Assembly (NCBI RefSeq): GCF_902459565.1
Contig: NZ_CABPSN010000003.1
Coordinates: 186,001 to 250,000, forward strand
DNA length: 64,000 bases
Reading direction: 5' to 3'
DNA from: Pandoraea aquatica
GTDB lineage: Bacteria; Pseudomonadota; Gammaproteobacteria; Burkholderiales; Burkholderiaceae
The position numbers and the translations under genes were made by a program. Under the pieces are notes generated by a model that saw nothing but the letters and a program-made list of their open reading frames with translations, was not told the DNA's origin and did no database searches. Of this stretch, positions 45,153-52,644 are shown piece after piece; positions within the stretch are counted from its first letter, which is position 1, and every line of letters starts with the position of its first letter.

Positions 45153-45929
45153 ATGTTGGGAACTTGCGCTTTGTGCCAGAAAAATGCCGATCTTCAGGAT
45201 AGCCATTTGATCCCAAAATGGGCATACAGAAGGGCTTGCGGCGTTCAACTGGAGCGCGCGCCAGCCCCGGTATATGTTGCAAACGGGAGTGCAGTTCTCT
45301 CCAACGCGCAGACAAAACGGCACCTCTTGTGCGAAGACTGCGAACAGCGTTTCTCAAAAAGTGAAGACTATCTGGCATCGCTAACTTTGCCGGACGGCGA
45401 GCAGTTCAAATTGTTCAGTGAAATCACGCGATGTGACACACCGGGCAACGTGTTAGCCCGTCTCGATCGGTCTGAGCATGCCGCTCACATCGCATACTTC
45501 GCAGCCAGCGTAATGTGGCGCGGCTGTGTGATGACTGGCGATTGCAAGCTGGGATTATATGAGTCGGCCTTCCGCCAATACTTGCTTGGGAAGGCGTCGT
45601 TCCCCACTGAGGGAGTGCTTTCCATTGCATTAATTGAGCATTCGCCGGACGTTGATGCACGAGGATGGGTTTCGGAACCGACCTCGGTCAAAGTAGGCAT
45701 GATTTGGGTCCACGGTTTTTTGCTCGCAGGCCTTGCTTTTCGATGCTGGCTTGGGAAGGCAGTCCCCTCCAAATGGCAGCAGATATCACTGACCGGGCCC
45801 AATATGCCGAAATACGTTTCAATCCTTAAGCCCAAGGAGTGTGCGGATTTCCTTGCGGCCGCTGAACTCGCTGGAACTGCTAAGCCTCGTGGGAAGTTGG
45901 CGAAGTCTTCGCTCGCGGGGCCGTGTTGA
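45153..45929 (+). CDS. HNH-like zinc-binding protein of unknown function
   Basis: A 258-residue protein. The N-terminal CALCQ, DSHLIPKWAYRR and LLCEDCEQRFSKSEDYL form a CxxC...H...CxxC layout like the treble-clef core of HNH nucleases, but the downstream catalytic His/Asn is not evident. The rest is mixed alpha/beta. The ribosome binding site is weak; a better AGGAG at 45115 serves a short out-of-frame ATG. It is convergent with the XRE pseudogene, repeating the effector/XRE arrangement seen at 43106-44988. A DNA- or RNA-targeting role is conjecture. Confidence 0.72.
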   Translation: MLGTCALCQKNADLQDSHLIPKWAYRRACGVQLERAPAPVYVANGSAVLSNAQTKRHLLCEDCEQRFSKSEDYLASLTLPDGEQFKLFSEITRCDTPGNVLARLDRSEHAAHIAYFAASVMWRGCVMTGDCKLGLYESAFRQYLLGKASFPTEGVLSIALIEHSPDVDARGWVSEPTSVKVGMIWVHGFLLAGLAFRCWLGKAVPSKWQQISLTGPNMPKYVSILKPKECADFLAAAELAGTAKPRGKLAKSSLAGPC

Positions 45930-46040
45930 AATTGCCCCACTGCACTGAACGGAGGCGTTTAGACATCTCTAGCGACCAGTTCTGGTCGAGCCATAAGTCG
46001 GTCACGTTGACGGATAGCCTGCCGTATCGCAAGTGGCCGT

Positions 46041-46240
46041 TCAGATTGTCCGGTGCTGAAGGTTGAGATGTTCGATCATGGCGATTCCAAGTGCAGCAGC
46101 GCTATCAATGACGTCGCGAAGATCAAGCTGGTATTTTCGTGACGCAGGGCCAGGAACAAGCGACTCAGGCTTGGCAAGGTCGCCGGTAAGCCGCGGTTCC
46201 GAGTGGAGGCAAGTGGTTCGGCGAAGACGTGGTTATGCGG
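46041..46240 (-). pseudogene. Decayed XRE-type regulator
   Basis: Read leftward, one frame ending at the TGA at 46043-46041 gives LAKPESLVPG, then RKYQLDLRDVIDSAAALGI and a short tail, aligning with the C-terminal two thirds of the XRE protein at 44731. The N-terminal third survives only in another frame (LASTRNRGL) with lost sequence and no start codon. So it is a frameshifted, partly deleted third copy. The surrounding 45930-46349 holds nothing else that I can support. Confidence 0.7.
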
Positions 46241-46349
46241 AAAAATTATGAGGTGTGACCCTGATGCGGAGAGTCGCGCCATCCGCGCTTCTAGGGGGAA
46301 TGCGAGTGCTAGATTTGCGCGGCACCGGAAACGTCGCTCACAATTGATT

Positions 46350-48233
46350 TCACTCGAAGCGCGCTTCGAAGCAATCAAGGACGCGAGTCAAGCGCTCGAC
46401 AGCCACATCGGGAAGTGATCCTGCCGCGACGGGGGTACAGCCACACGCTTCTGCCAAATACCATCCGATCTGCTTTTTTGAAGGCTTGCCGGGTAGTTCC
46501 TGGCGACGCTGGATCTCTTCGAGCGTCTCTTTGCCAAGGAGTTTCTCCATGGCGTTGCCTGCGAATGATTTATCGATGTCACCAAGCGTCGTAACGACAG
46601 TGTCATCAAAAAACCAATCGTCCTTGTATTTGCTGGCAGCCTTCCTTCCCTCGGCATCGTCGTCAAGCAAGATCGAAAACTTTTGGCCTTGTCCAAGCAT
46701 TTGGCTGATGATGGGGCCGGAAGCGCCCGAACCGACGCCCGGGATAATGTTGAAGCGATAATCTTTCTTCGAAAGCTTTGCTGCTAATCTTAGCGCGTAA
46801 TAATCAGATACACCCTCAACAATGAGGTATGGGGCGGATCCTACGATCTCTGGCGGAACGTATTCGAGTTTCTCTATTACCGGCTGGAAATAGCTAGATC
46901 GCGTTGGAAATTCGGAGACGAATTGACGGTAAGGGGTTGCCGTTATTTTTGTGGGTTTTGTGTCAAGACCAAAACTGTCCTCTTCGTCGTAGTCGAGGGC
47001 CGAATTTTCCACGATGTACGCAGCACCAAGCCACCGGGGATTTATCATGTGGTGGCTGTGAGTGGAATATATTATCTTGTTTCCATTTGAGGCAATTTTT
47101 GCAAAACTTGTCAATAACTCGGCTTGAGCCTTTGCATGAAGATTAGCTGCAGGTTCGTCAAAAATGAATATGGTTTTTCGTTGTTTCGTTTTCTTAAATC
47201 CAGTGAAAAGAAGAAACGAAAAAAACCATCTAAATCCGAGTGACCTCTCGTTGATTGCGAAGCGTGATTCCCCATCGGAAACATAGAACGCCGCGTATGG
47301 TAGGTCACCCTTCTCCGTGTCAATATTCCACTCTACGCTAATTGTTTTTGCGGAAATTGCTCGTTGGAAGACGCGCTGCCAACTTCCTAATACTTCTCTC
47401 GTGATGGCGGCGGAAATTTTCTGAAAAACGGAGTCTATTGGCCCTTTGTCAGGGCTTCCGATGAAAATTGACCACCAGACAGGAGTATCCTCGTTTTTCT
47501 TGAACTCCTCAATTCTTGCGCAGACGTGCTTGCTAAGCTCCAATCCTTCGCCGAGACTATCCAATACATCCTGAAATACAAAACGATAGTGTCGATTTAT
47601 GGGTGTTTCATCGTCATGTTCGCGTAAGTAGATGCGCGCTGGCATATCGACGAGAAACGTTGGAAAGTAAGAGACTTGTTGAAGTTTTTGGTGAATTTTG
47701 TTTACACATTTCAACCAAATGTCAACTGCGCCAGATTCTTTTGTGGGTCTAGTGTAGGGTGAGAAAGTTTTTGATCGCGCAGTCTTGGTTTGAATGCTAA
47801 TGCTCCAATTATTCCAAGTTTCTTTGAGTGCGCTATCTTCAAAGATGTATTTTTTTGTTGCTGTAATCGTTTTTTTTAAAGGTGCCGCATTGATTGTAAG
47901 TTTTTGACTCTTCGCTATTTCCTCTAAATCGGAAATATCTGTGCTGTCAAGAAGGATTTCGGCGGAGATTTTTATTTCGCCAGTAAATGCAGCCTTCTTG
48001 TGCATCGGGATTAGGCCGAGAGCAGGGACTTTTGCGTTTGGCCCTTCAAACAAACTGGCAACAGAGCGGTCGCCACTGATGAAGTGGGATAGTGCCTCCA
48101 GAATGGTGGTCTTTCCACTTTCATTAAGGCCAATCAGTGTTAGGACAGGGCTGGTGGTTTTTACCTCAAGGTCAATCTCGACTTTCTCTATACCCTTGAA
48201 ATTTTCTATTGTGAATTTTTGGATGGTAGGCAT
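46350..48233 (-). CDS. OLD-family ATP-dependent nuclease (AAA ATPase + TOPRIM)
   Basis: A 627-residue protein. The ABC-type ATPase half has Walker A GLNESGKTT at residues 35-43, a signature-like segment, and Walker B IFIFDEPAANLHAKAQAEL, with STHSHHMINP as the H-loop. The C-terminal TOPRIM domain starts near residue 469: YLIVEGVSDYYAL (Glu473) and ILLDDDAEGRKAA (Asp525-527). This is the class of OLD proteins to which GajA of Gabija belongs, but no GajB (UvrD-like) helicase is next to it. Markedly AT-rich compared with the chromosome. A stand-alone anti-phage nuclease is likely by family. Confidence 0.9.
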   Translation of the reverse strand: MPTIQKFTIENFKGIEKVEIDLEVKTTSPVLTLIGLNESGKTTILEALSHFISGDRSVASLFEGPNAKVPALGLIPMHKKAAFTGEIKISAEILLDSTDISDLEEIAKSQKLTINAAPLKKTITATKKYIFEDSALKETWNNWSISIQTKTARSKTFSPYTRPTKESGAVDIWLKCVNKIHQKLQQVSYFPTFLVDMPARIYLREHDDETPINRHYRFVFQDVLDSLGEGLELSKHVCARIEEFKKNEDTPVWWSIFIGSPDKGPIDSVFQKISAAITREVLGSWQRVFQRAISAKTISVEWNIDTEKGDLPYAAFYVSDGESRFAINERSLGFRWFFSFLLFTGFKKTKQRKTIFIFDEPAANLHAKAQAELLTSFAKIASNGNKIIYSTHSHHMINPRWLGAAYIVENSALDYDEEDSFGLDTKPTKITATPYRQFVSEFPTRSSYFQPVIEKLEYVPPEIVGSAPYLIVEGVSDYYALRLAAKLSKKDYRFNIIPGVGSGASGPIISQMLGQGQKFSILLDDDAEGRKAASKYKDDWFFDDTVVTTLGDIDKSFAGNAMEKLLGKETLEEIQRRQELPGKPSKKQIGWYLAEACGCTPVAAGSLPDVAVERLTRVLDCFEARFE

Positions 48234-48339
48234 GTATTCCCCGTGGAATTAAGCTTCTCGCCTTTAACATATGATGCATAGTACTACGCTTTAATGTACG
48301 TCTAGTATCAGAGGCGCGAGCGGCTCGCAGTGCGTGTCG

Positions 48340-48588
48340 TTACGCTCCCTCAGTCGAGGTTCGGTAGCGCTTGATAAAAAGCAGCACATCTATCTCCAAC
48401 GCTGCTGCAATCTCGATGAATTCGCAAAAATCGAGGCGTCTTTCCCCCCGTTCGTACTTCGACACGAACGACTGAGTCTTCCCAAGTCTCTCCGCAACTT
48501 CCACCTGCTGTAGCCCTTTCTCCTTGCGGGCATCCAACAACATCTGACGGAACACTTGGTACTTCGGATCATGAATAGGATTCGGCAT
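48340..48588 (-). CDS. XRE-family helix-turn-helix regulator
   Basis: An 82-residue protein with a complete HTH_XRE domain (GLQQVEVAERLGKTQSFVSKYERGERRLDF). It lies 106 bp upstream of the OLD gene in the same direction, so it may control it. It is homologous to the protein at 44731 and to the pseudogene at 46041. Confidence 0.92.
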   Translation of the reverse strand: MPNPIHDPKYQVFRQMLLDARKEKGLQQVEVAERLGKTQSFVSKYERGERRLDFCEFIEIAAALEIDVLLFIKRYRTSTEGA

Positions 48589-48723
48589 CCGGTCATTCTT
48601 GAACCGGATATAGACTATGCCATAACCTGTTGTGGATTATCCCAAGGTGGACTATGATCGCCTGCGAAGACCGGACGGTCGATCCGGTGCAACTGGCGCG
48701 ACTTGGCGTCATCCGGGGGATAT

Positions 48724-48972
48724 ATGTCTGATGTCTTGCTGGTCATCATCTGCGCGGGATTCGCGTTCTTCGCAAAATCACAAGGGCGCAATTACTGGTG
48801 GGGCATCGTCCCCGCGCTCATCAAGGCAGCATTCCAGACTTACGCCCAGCTTGGCGGCGGTCCGTCTGACACCAAGGCATGGCTGTACTCAGCCGTCATC
48901 ACGTACATCATCTATTGGGTCGTCGGCAAAGCGGTGAAAGGGGCGAATGCTGGCAAGGAGTCTGCCGAATGA
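48724..48972 (+). CDS. Small membrane protein
   Basis: An 82-residue protein with two hydrophobic helices (about 2-17 and 57-72) and a short basic C-terminus. The ATG at 48724 follows GGGGGAT. It overlaps the next gene by 4 bp (ATGA). Family unknown; holin-like size, but without lysis partners that I can identify. Confidence 0.7.
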   Translation: MSDVLLVIICAGFAFFAKSQGRNYWWGIVPALIKAAFQTYAQLGGGPSDTKAWLYSAVITYIIYWVVGKAVKGANAGKESAE

Positions 48973-49313
48973 CGGCCCCGATTCTCCCTCTTCGGGGGCT
49001 AACGCGTGCCGTGTTGCCGAAGCTCCTGTCTGTTGGGGCCGCAATTGCCTTGTCCGGCTGTGGCAATGACCCGTCCGAGAGCGCCGTCCAGAACGCATAT
49101 TTCCGATGGAATCTGAATCTTCAGTCCAAATTCCATCGCGTGTCTGATAGTGAGCGAGACGACCTGCGAGAGCAGTCAAAGCAGTTTTACGTGAATGAGT
49201 GCAAAAAGATCAGCGACACCTACTACATCTGCGACATCAAGGGCGAACGGCTCCTGTGGCAGTTGCAGAGGTTTGATGGGGACTGGCAAATCAGCGGGTT
49301 TCAGCATCGATAG
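48969..49313 (+). CDS. Putative small lipoprotein
   Basis: A 114-residue protein with a signal sequence ending in the lipobox ALSGC (Cys31). The mature part contains two more cysteines (NECKKI, YICDI), which could form a disulfide, and a C-terminal beta-rich segment LLWQLQRFDGDWQISGF. Coupled to the small membrane protein upstream. Function unknown. Confidence 0.75.
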   Translation: MTAPILPLRGLTRAVLPKLLSVGAAIALSGCGNDPSESAVQNAYFRWNLNLQSKFHRVSDSERDDLREQSKQFYVNECKKISDTYYICDIKGERLLWQLQRFDGDWQISGFQHR

Positions 49314-49370
49314 GGCGCGCGGTATCCGCACGTAGCGATCCATCGACAATTCCTCGACCTTGAGTGCAGC

Positions 49371-50105
49371 ATGACTGATCCATCGAAGAATGAGCTGACA
49401 GAAATGGTGGAGCGGCTGATTAATGCAGCCTTTGCAGCCGTCTATGTATTCATTTTCATTGCGGCACCGATCTACGGAACGCTGAAGCTGAAGAAAGCGC
49501 TACGGCACCTGCGAACTGCCACCGACAAGAGTGAGCGAAAGTACTGGCGAGACGAACTGCGCATGGCGTGTTGCATCGTCTACATCTCCGTTGTGATCTA
49601 CGTCCATATCTTCCAAGACCTTTTCTTGCTTCCGTTGAGCTTCGAGAACAAGGCAAGAGTCATGCATTGGGTGGACGCCGTGCTCGGATTGCCGGGGGCG
49701 TTGATGTATGCCGTGGTGCTGCACCGGCGAGCATTGGACTACGACGTACAGGACTTTCTCGTTGCCGCGTTGCTCGTGTCCGGTGCAGCGCTCCTCTACT
49801 ACATCGCAAAATCGTCACTGAAGGTGAACGGCGGCGTTAATGAAGACGGTGTGTGGGTTCCGAGCCGCGCTGAATCTCAACGCAGGTGGGCGAAATTCGA
49901 GGAGGAAGAAGCCGAGTCGAGAGCCATCACAAAGCGGATGATTGCGCACGAAATGGATGACCCTCGAAGTGATCGAGAGCGATGGAACACTCTCTCGAAA
50001 GCACAGCAGCAACGTGAACAGGAGCAGTGGGAGGCAGAGCGAGACGAGCTGTATCGATTGAGTGATGCGTGCCCACGGTCGTCGTACTTCGACAAAAAGT
50101 CCTGA
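49371..50105 (+). CDS. Unknown membrane protein with charged C-terminal coil
   Basis: A 244-residue protein with about four hydrophobic segments in the first 150 residues (near 20-37, 65-87, 105-120 and 130-147). It ends in a Glu/Arg/Gln-rich helix (KFEEEEAESRAI; SKAQQQREQEQWEAERDEL), predicted cytoplasmic. Third gene of a rightward group 48724-50810. No family recognised. Confidence 0.75.
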   Translation: MTDPSKNELTEMVERLINAAFAAVYVFIFIAAPIYGTLKLKKALRHLRTATDKSERKYWRDELRMACCIVYISVVIYVHIFQDLFLLPLSFENKARVMHWVDAVLGLPGALMYAVVLHRRALDYDVQDFLVAALLVSGAALLYYIAKSSLKVNGGVNEDGVWVPSRAESQRRWAKFEEEEAESRAITKRMIAHEMDDPRSDRERWNTLSKAQQQREQEQWEAERDELYRLSDACPRSSYFDKKS

Positions 50106-50146
50106 CGCATGTTGTCTGTGGCGGTGAATCCCGGGATGGTGCTTGC

Positions 50147-50398
50147 ATGGAAACACCGTGCGACATCATGGACTACACTTCGCTGACTGCCGAACAACTT
50201 CGATCCCTCATCGCCGAAATTATCGAGACCCGTGGCGACTCACTGTCTCGGACCAAATTCACCGACGAGTTCCTGTCGCTGTTGGAGGATGTGCCGGGAC
50301 GAGAAGGTGACGAATGCTCGGCGGCATTGGTCGACGTCGCTTGGGTGGCGTACACCGACGTTGCACCTCATAACGACATAGATGCCGATAATCATTGA
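50147..50398 (+). CDS. Small hypothetical protein
   Basis: An 83-residue acidic protein (METPCDIMDYTSLTAEQL onward), possibly starting at the second ATG at 50168. Its stop overlaps the start of the next gene by 17 bp, so translation is coupled. Size and acidity resemble immunity or antitoxin proteins, but no family is recognised. Confidence 0.6.
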   Translation: METPCDIMDYTSLTAEQLRSLIAEIIETRGDSLSRTKFTDEFLSLLEDVPGREGDECSAALVDVAWVAYTDVAPHNDIDADNH

Positions 50399-50810
50399 GC
50401 ATATTGATGCGATAGCCCGAGCAAAGGGGCGCGACGCGTTGTTCGTGGAGTTCCGCCGGATCGATGGCAACGGCAAGGGGCAGGAAATTATTGCGGCTCA
50501 CGAGTGGAGCAGTTGGCACCCACGCGAAAAAGTGATCGACTGGTTGGATGCAAAAGGAATAGGCTGGAGCCCGTGCGGTCACATCGCGTCGACCAACATG
50601 CAGATGTCGTATCGAGGCCAAATCTACATCGATATCCGATATGAGCCGAGCGACGCTCTCTATGCCGAACTAGAGGGGTTTCTTGAGGGGCCAAACGGCC
50701 CCGTGATCAACGCCGGAGTTCGTTTCTACTGTCTGCCCTACGAGGCTGCACTGGCGAATGCAGCCCACGATTCACCGGGATTCTGGGAAAAGTGGGCCGA
50801 GGAATTCTAG
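50382..50810 (+). CDS. Hypothetical protein
   Basis: A 142-residue, slightly acidic alpha/beta protein with segments EIIAAHEWSSWHPREKVIDWL and QIYIDIRYEPSDALYAELEGFL. No signal peptide or membrane span. It is coupled to the small ORF upstream and lacks its own ribosome binding site. Not recognised. Confidence 0.7.
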   Translation: MPIIIEHIDAIARAKGRDALFVEFRRIDGNGKGQEIIAAHEWSSWHPREKVIDWLDAKGIGWSPCGHIASTNMQMSYRGQIYIDIRYEPSDALYAELEGFLEGPNGPVINAGVRFYCLPYEAALANAAHDSPGFWEKWAEEF

Positions 50811-50887
50811 GGTTGCTCACATATCTTCGAGCCACCGATTTCCCGATTTATACGCCTTCTATAACAGATGGATTGTGGACTATTTCG

Positions 50888-52033
50888 TCACGCGGCGTTC
50901 AGCAGGTTATCGATCACTCGCACCGCTTTCTTGCTGGCGTCATTCGGGCTCAGGTGAGCATATCGTTGCGTCATTTTCGGGTCACTGTGCCCGAGCAACA
51001 CTGACACCTCATACAAGCTGACACCGGCACGCACGAGCTTGCTCGCGAACGTGTGGCGCAGGGTGTGCAGGGTGACACGCCCGCCGCGTTCCTTCACGAT
51101 GCTCGCTTCGTTTAGCCCAGCGTGTTCAATCGCTTTCTTGATCGACTTTGTGCTGTAGCCCCGCTCGTTGCCCGTGCGATCTTCGAACACGTATCGCTGA
51201 CCGGGGCGGCGATTCTCCCAACGCTGGCGCAGCACGGCTTCCAGCCGAGAGGTCATGTGCAGCACATCCTCGTTCCGCACTTTGCTCCGATACAGGCTGA
51301 TCGTTGCGGCGGTCAGGTCGATGGCAGACCACGGGATATTGGCGACCTCCGAATAGCGACACCCCGTATCAAGCAGGAAGACCACGAGGTCGTAGTTGTC
51401 CTGCAAATTCCGCATCATTTCGGGTGTCCGCTCTTCTAACGGCTTTAAACCCGTTTTCTCGCGTTTCGGATCGAGTTCGAGCAATAACGCCGACTCTTCG
51501 TTGGAATCCAAATATCGAAGCCTATACGGTGTCTTGAGCGCTGGAAAAACGATATCGCGATTGATCTTGTAGCCGAGCTTGCCCATCTCGTTGATGGTCG
51601 CTCGAAGCAGACCTATCTCATGTTTGATCGTGGCGGGTTTGTCGCCTTCAGCTTTGCGTTTCGCGACAAGGATCTCGAAGTCACGCGTTTGCAACTCATG
51701 GAGCGACATACTCGGCAAAAAGCCGTAGCAGGGCAGCTTCGCTTTGGTCTTCGAATGCAGTTTGTACCCAAGCGCCTTGCGAACGCCGGACCACATGCCG
51801 CTATAGTAGGCTGTGTCCTTTCGCGCTTCCACGTACATCTCCAGCGCCTCTTTGATAGTGATGGTCTGCGCTTCGCCCAGGTACTGCTCACTATGGGCTC
51901 GATTGCGAATCTCGCGCTCGACCTGTGCAGCCTTGGTCTTGTTCGGCGTGCCGGTGGAGCCGAAGTACTTCTTGCCCTGAATCTGGAACTGGTAATACCA
52001 GTTCTTCGTGTTGTTGCGACGAACAAGCGTCAT
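50888..52033 (-). CDS. int: Tyrosine-family site-specific integrase
   Basis: A 381-residue phage-type integrase. It has an N-terminal arm-binding region (KNWYYQFQIQGKKYFGSTGT), a SAM-like core-binding domain, and a catalytic domain with Arg in GCRYSEVANIPW, HTLRHTFASKLV (HxxR), LLGHSDPKMTQRYAHL (His and nucleophilic Tyr). The ATG at 52033 is favoured over 52060. Its start codon lies in one arm of a perfect 12-bp inverted repeat. The integrase most likely made the tRNA-Gly insertion, although it is far from both att sites. Confidence 0.94.
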   Translation of the reverse strand: MTLVRRNNTKNWYYQFQIQGKKYFGSTGTPNKTKAAQVEREIRNRAHSEQYLGEAQTITIKEALEMYVEARKDTAYYSGMWSGVRKALGYKLHSKTKAKLPCYGFLPSMSLHELQTRDFEILVAKRKAEGDKPATIKHEIGLLRATINEMGKLGYKINRDIVFPALKTPYRLRYLDSNEESALLLELDPKREKTGLKPLEERTPEMMRNLQDNYDLVVFLLDTGCRYSEVANIPWSAIDLTAATISLYRSKVRNEDVLHMTSRLEAVLRQRWENRRPGQRYVFEDRTGNERGYSTKSIKKAIEHAGLNEASIVKERGGRVTLHTLRHTFASKLVRAGVSLYEVSVLLGHSDPKMTQRYAHLSPNDASKKAVRVIDNLLNAA

Positions 52034-52073
52034 GGTGATGTCCTTGAAAAAAAGAATCAATGGACATCACCAT
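52032..52073 (-). promoter_or_regulatory. Inverted repeat covering the int start codon
   Basis: Perfect 12-bp arms, 52032-52043 and 52062-52073, separated by 18 bp. In the int mRNA the 3' arm GGACATCACCAT includes the ribosome binding region and the ATG, so a hairpin would hide the start. It could equally be a protein operator. Confidence 0.7.
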
Positions 52074-52128
52074 CCTTGCTGACTACGCGTATGACAACAG
52101 CTTTCGCCCTTGCCAGTTGGCGTACGGA

Positions 52129-52554
52129 TTACTGCATAGGCTCGCCGTTAGGAAAGCCCGATATCTCGTCGGGATCGTAGCAGTTGTAGCAGAACCCATA
52201 TTCGTACATCGCGCTCATTGAATCGGGGATTCCACATTGACGGCATGTAACGTGCCAGTCAGGTATCGCCCAGTAGGTTTTCACACACTTGGGACAATAG
52301 AAACCTGTTGAGTAATTGCGTTCGACGAGCATGCGACAGAGGACAACTTCGTTCAGATGCATGGGGCAAACAACCTCGGCACTCTGGAAATCGTACAGCT
52401 CCATGCGATTGCCATCGGCGTCAGAGAAAAGAGTGTCCCCGGTAAAATACCCAACATCCGGCCTATGTTCGGGTGTTTTCAGTTCGATCGAGACGCCGGA
52501 GAGAATCTCGTTCCATGCCTTGCTCGCGGTCGTACCTGACTTGCTGTTACTCAT
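52129..52554 (-). CDS. Zinc-ribbon protein of unknown function
   Basis: A 141-residue protein from the ATG at 52554. The C-terminal half has several Cys pairs (FYCPKC, VTCRQCG, FCYNC) for one or two zinc ribbons, plus VVCPMHL earlier. It lies 90 bp downstream of the primase gene, in the same direction. A second cysteine-bearing protein (54958) flanks the primase on the other side. Possibly a replication accessory. Confidence 0.72.
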   Translation of the reverse strand: MSNSKSGTTASKAWNEILSGVSIELKTPEHRPDVGYFTGDTLFSDADGNRMELYDFQSAEVVCPMHLNEVVLCRMLVERNYSTGFYCPKCVKTYWAIPDWHVTCRQCGIPDSMSAMYEYGFCYNCYDPDEISGFPNGEPMQ

Positions 52555-52644
52555 TTTGCAGTGCCTTAAAAAGGACGGCGTCACAAGGCCACGCTGTCGC
52601 TGGTGGACGCCGTCCATTGTTCGGAAGTGGAGGGGGGCGCAGGA

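Noticed and set aside
44981-45202. 73-codon frame with AGGAG at 45115
   Set aside because: Overlaps the HNH-like gene in another frame and ends soon; the good ribosome binding site may be chance or mark an old frameshift.
46350-48233. Gabija system
   Set aside because: The OLD/TOPRIM protein is present but no UvrD-like GajB lies next to it.
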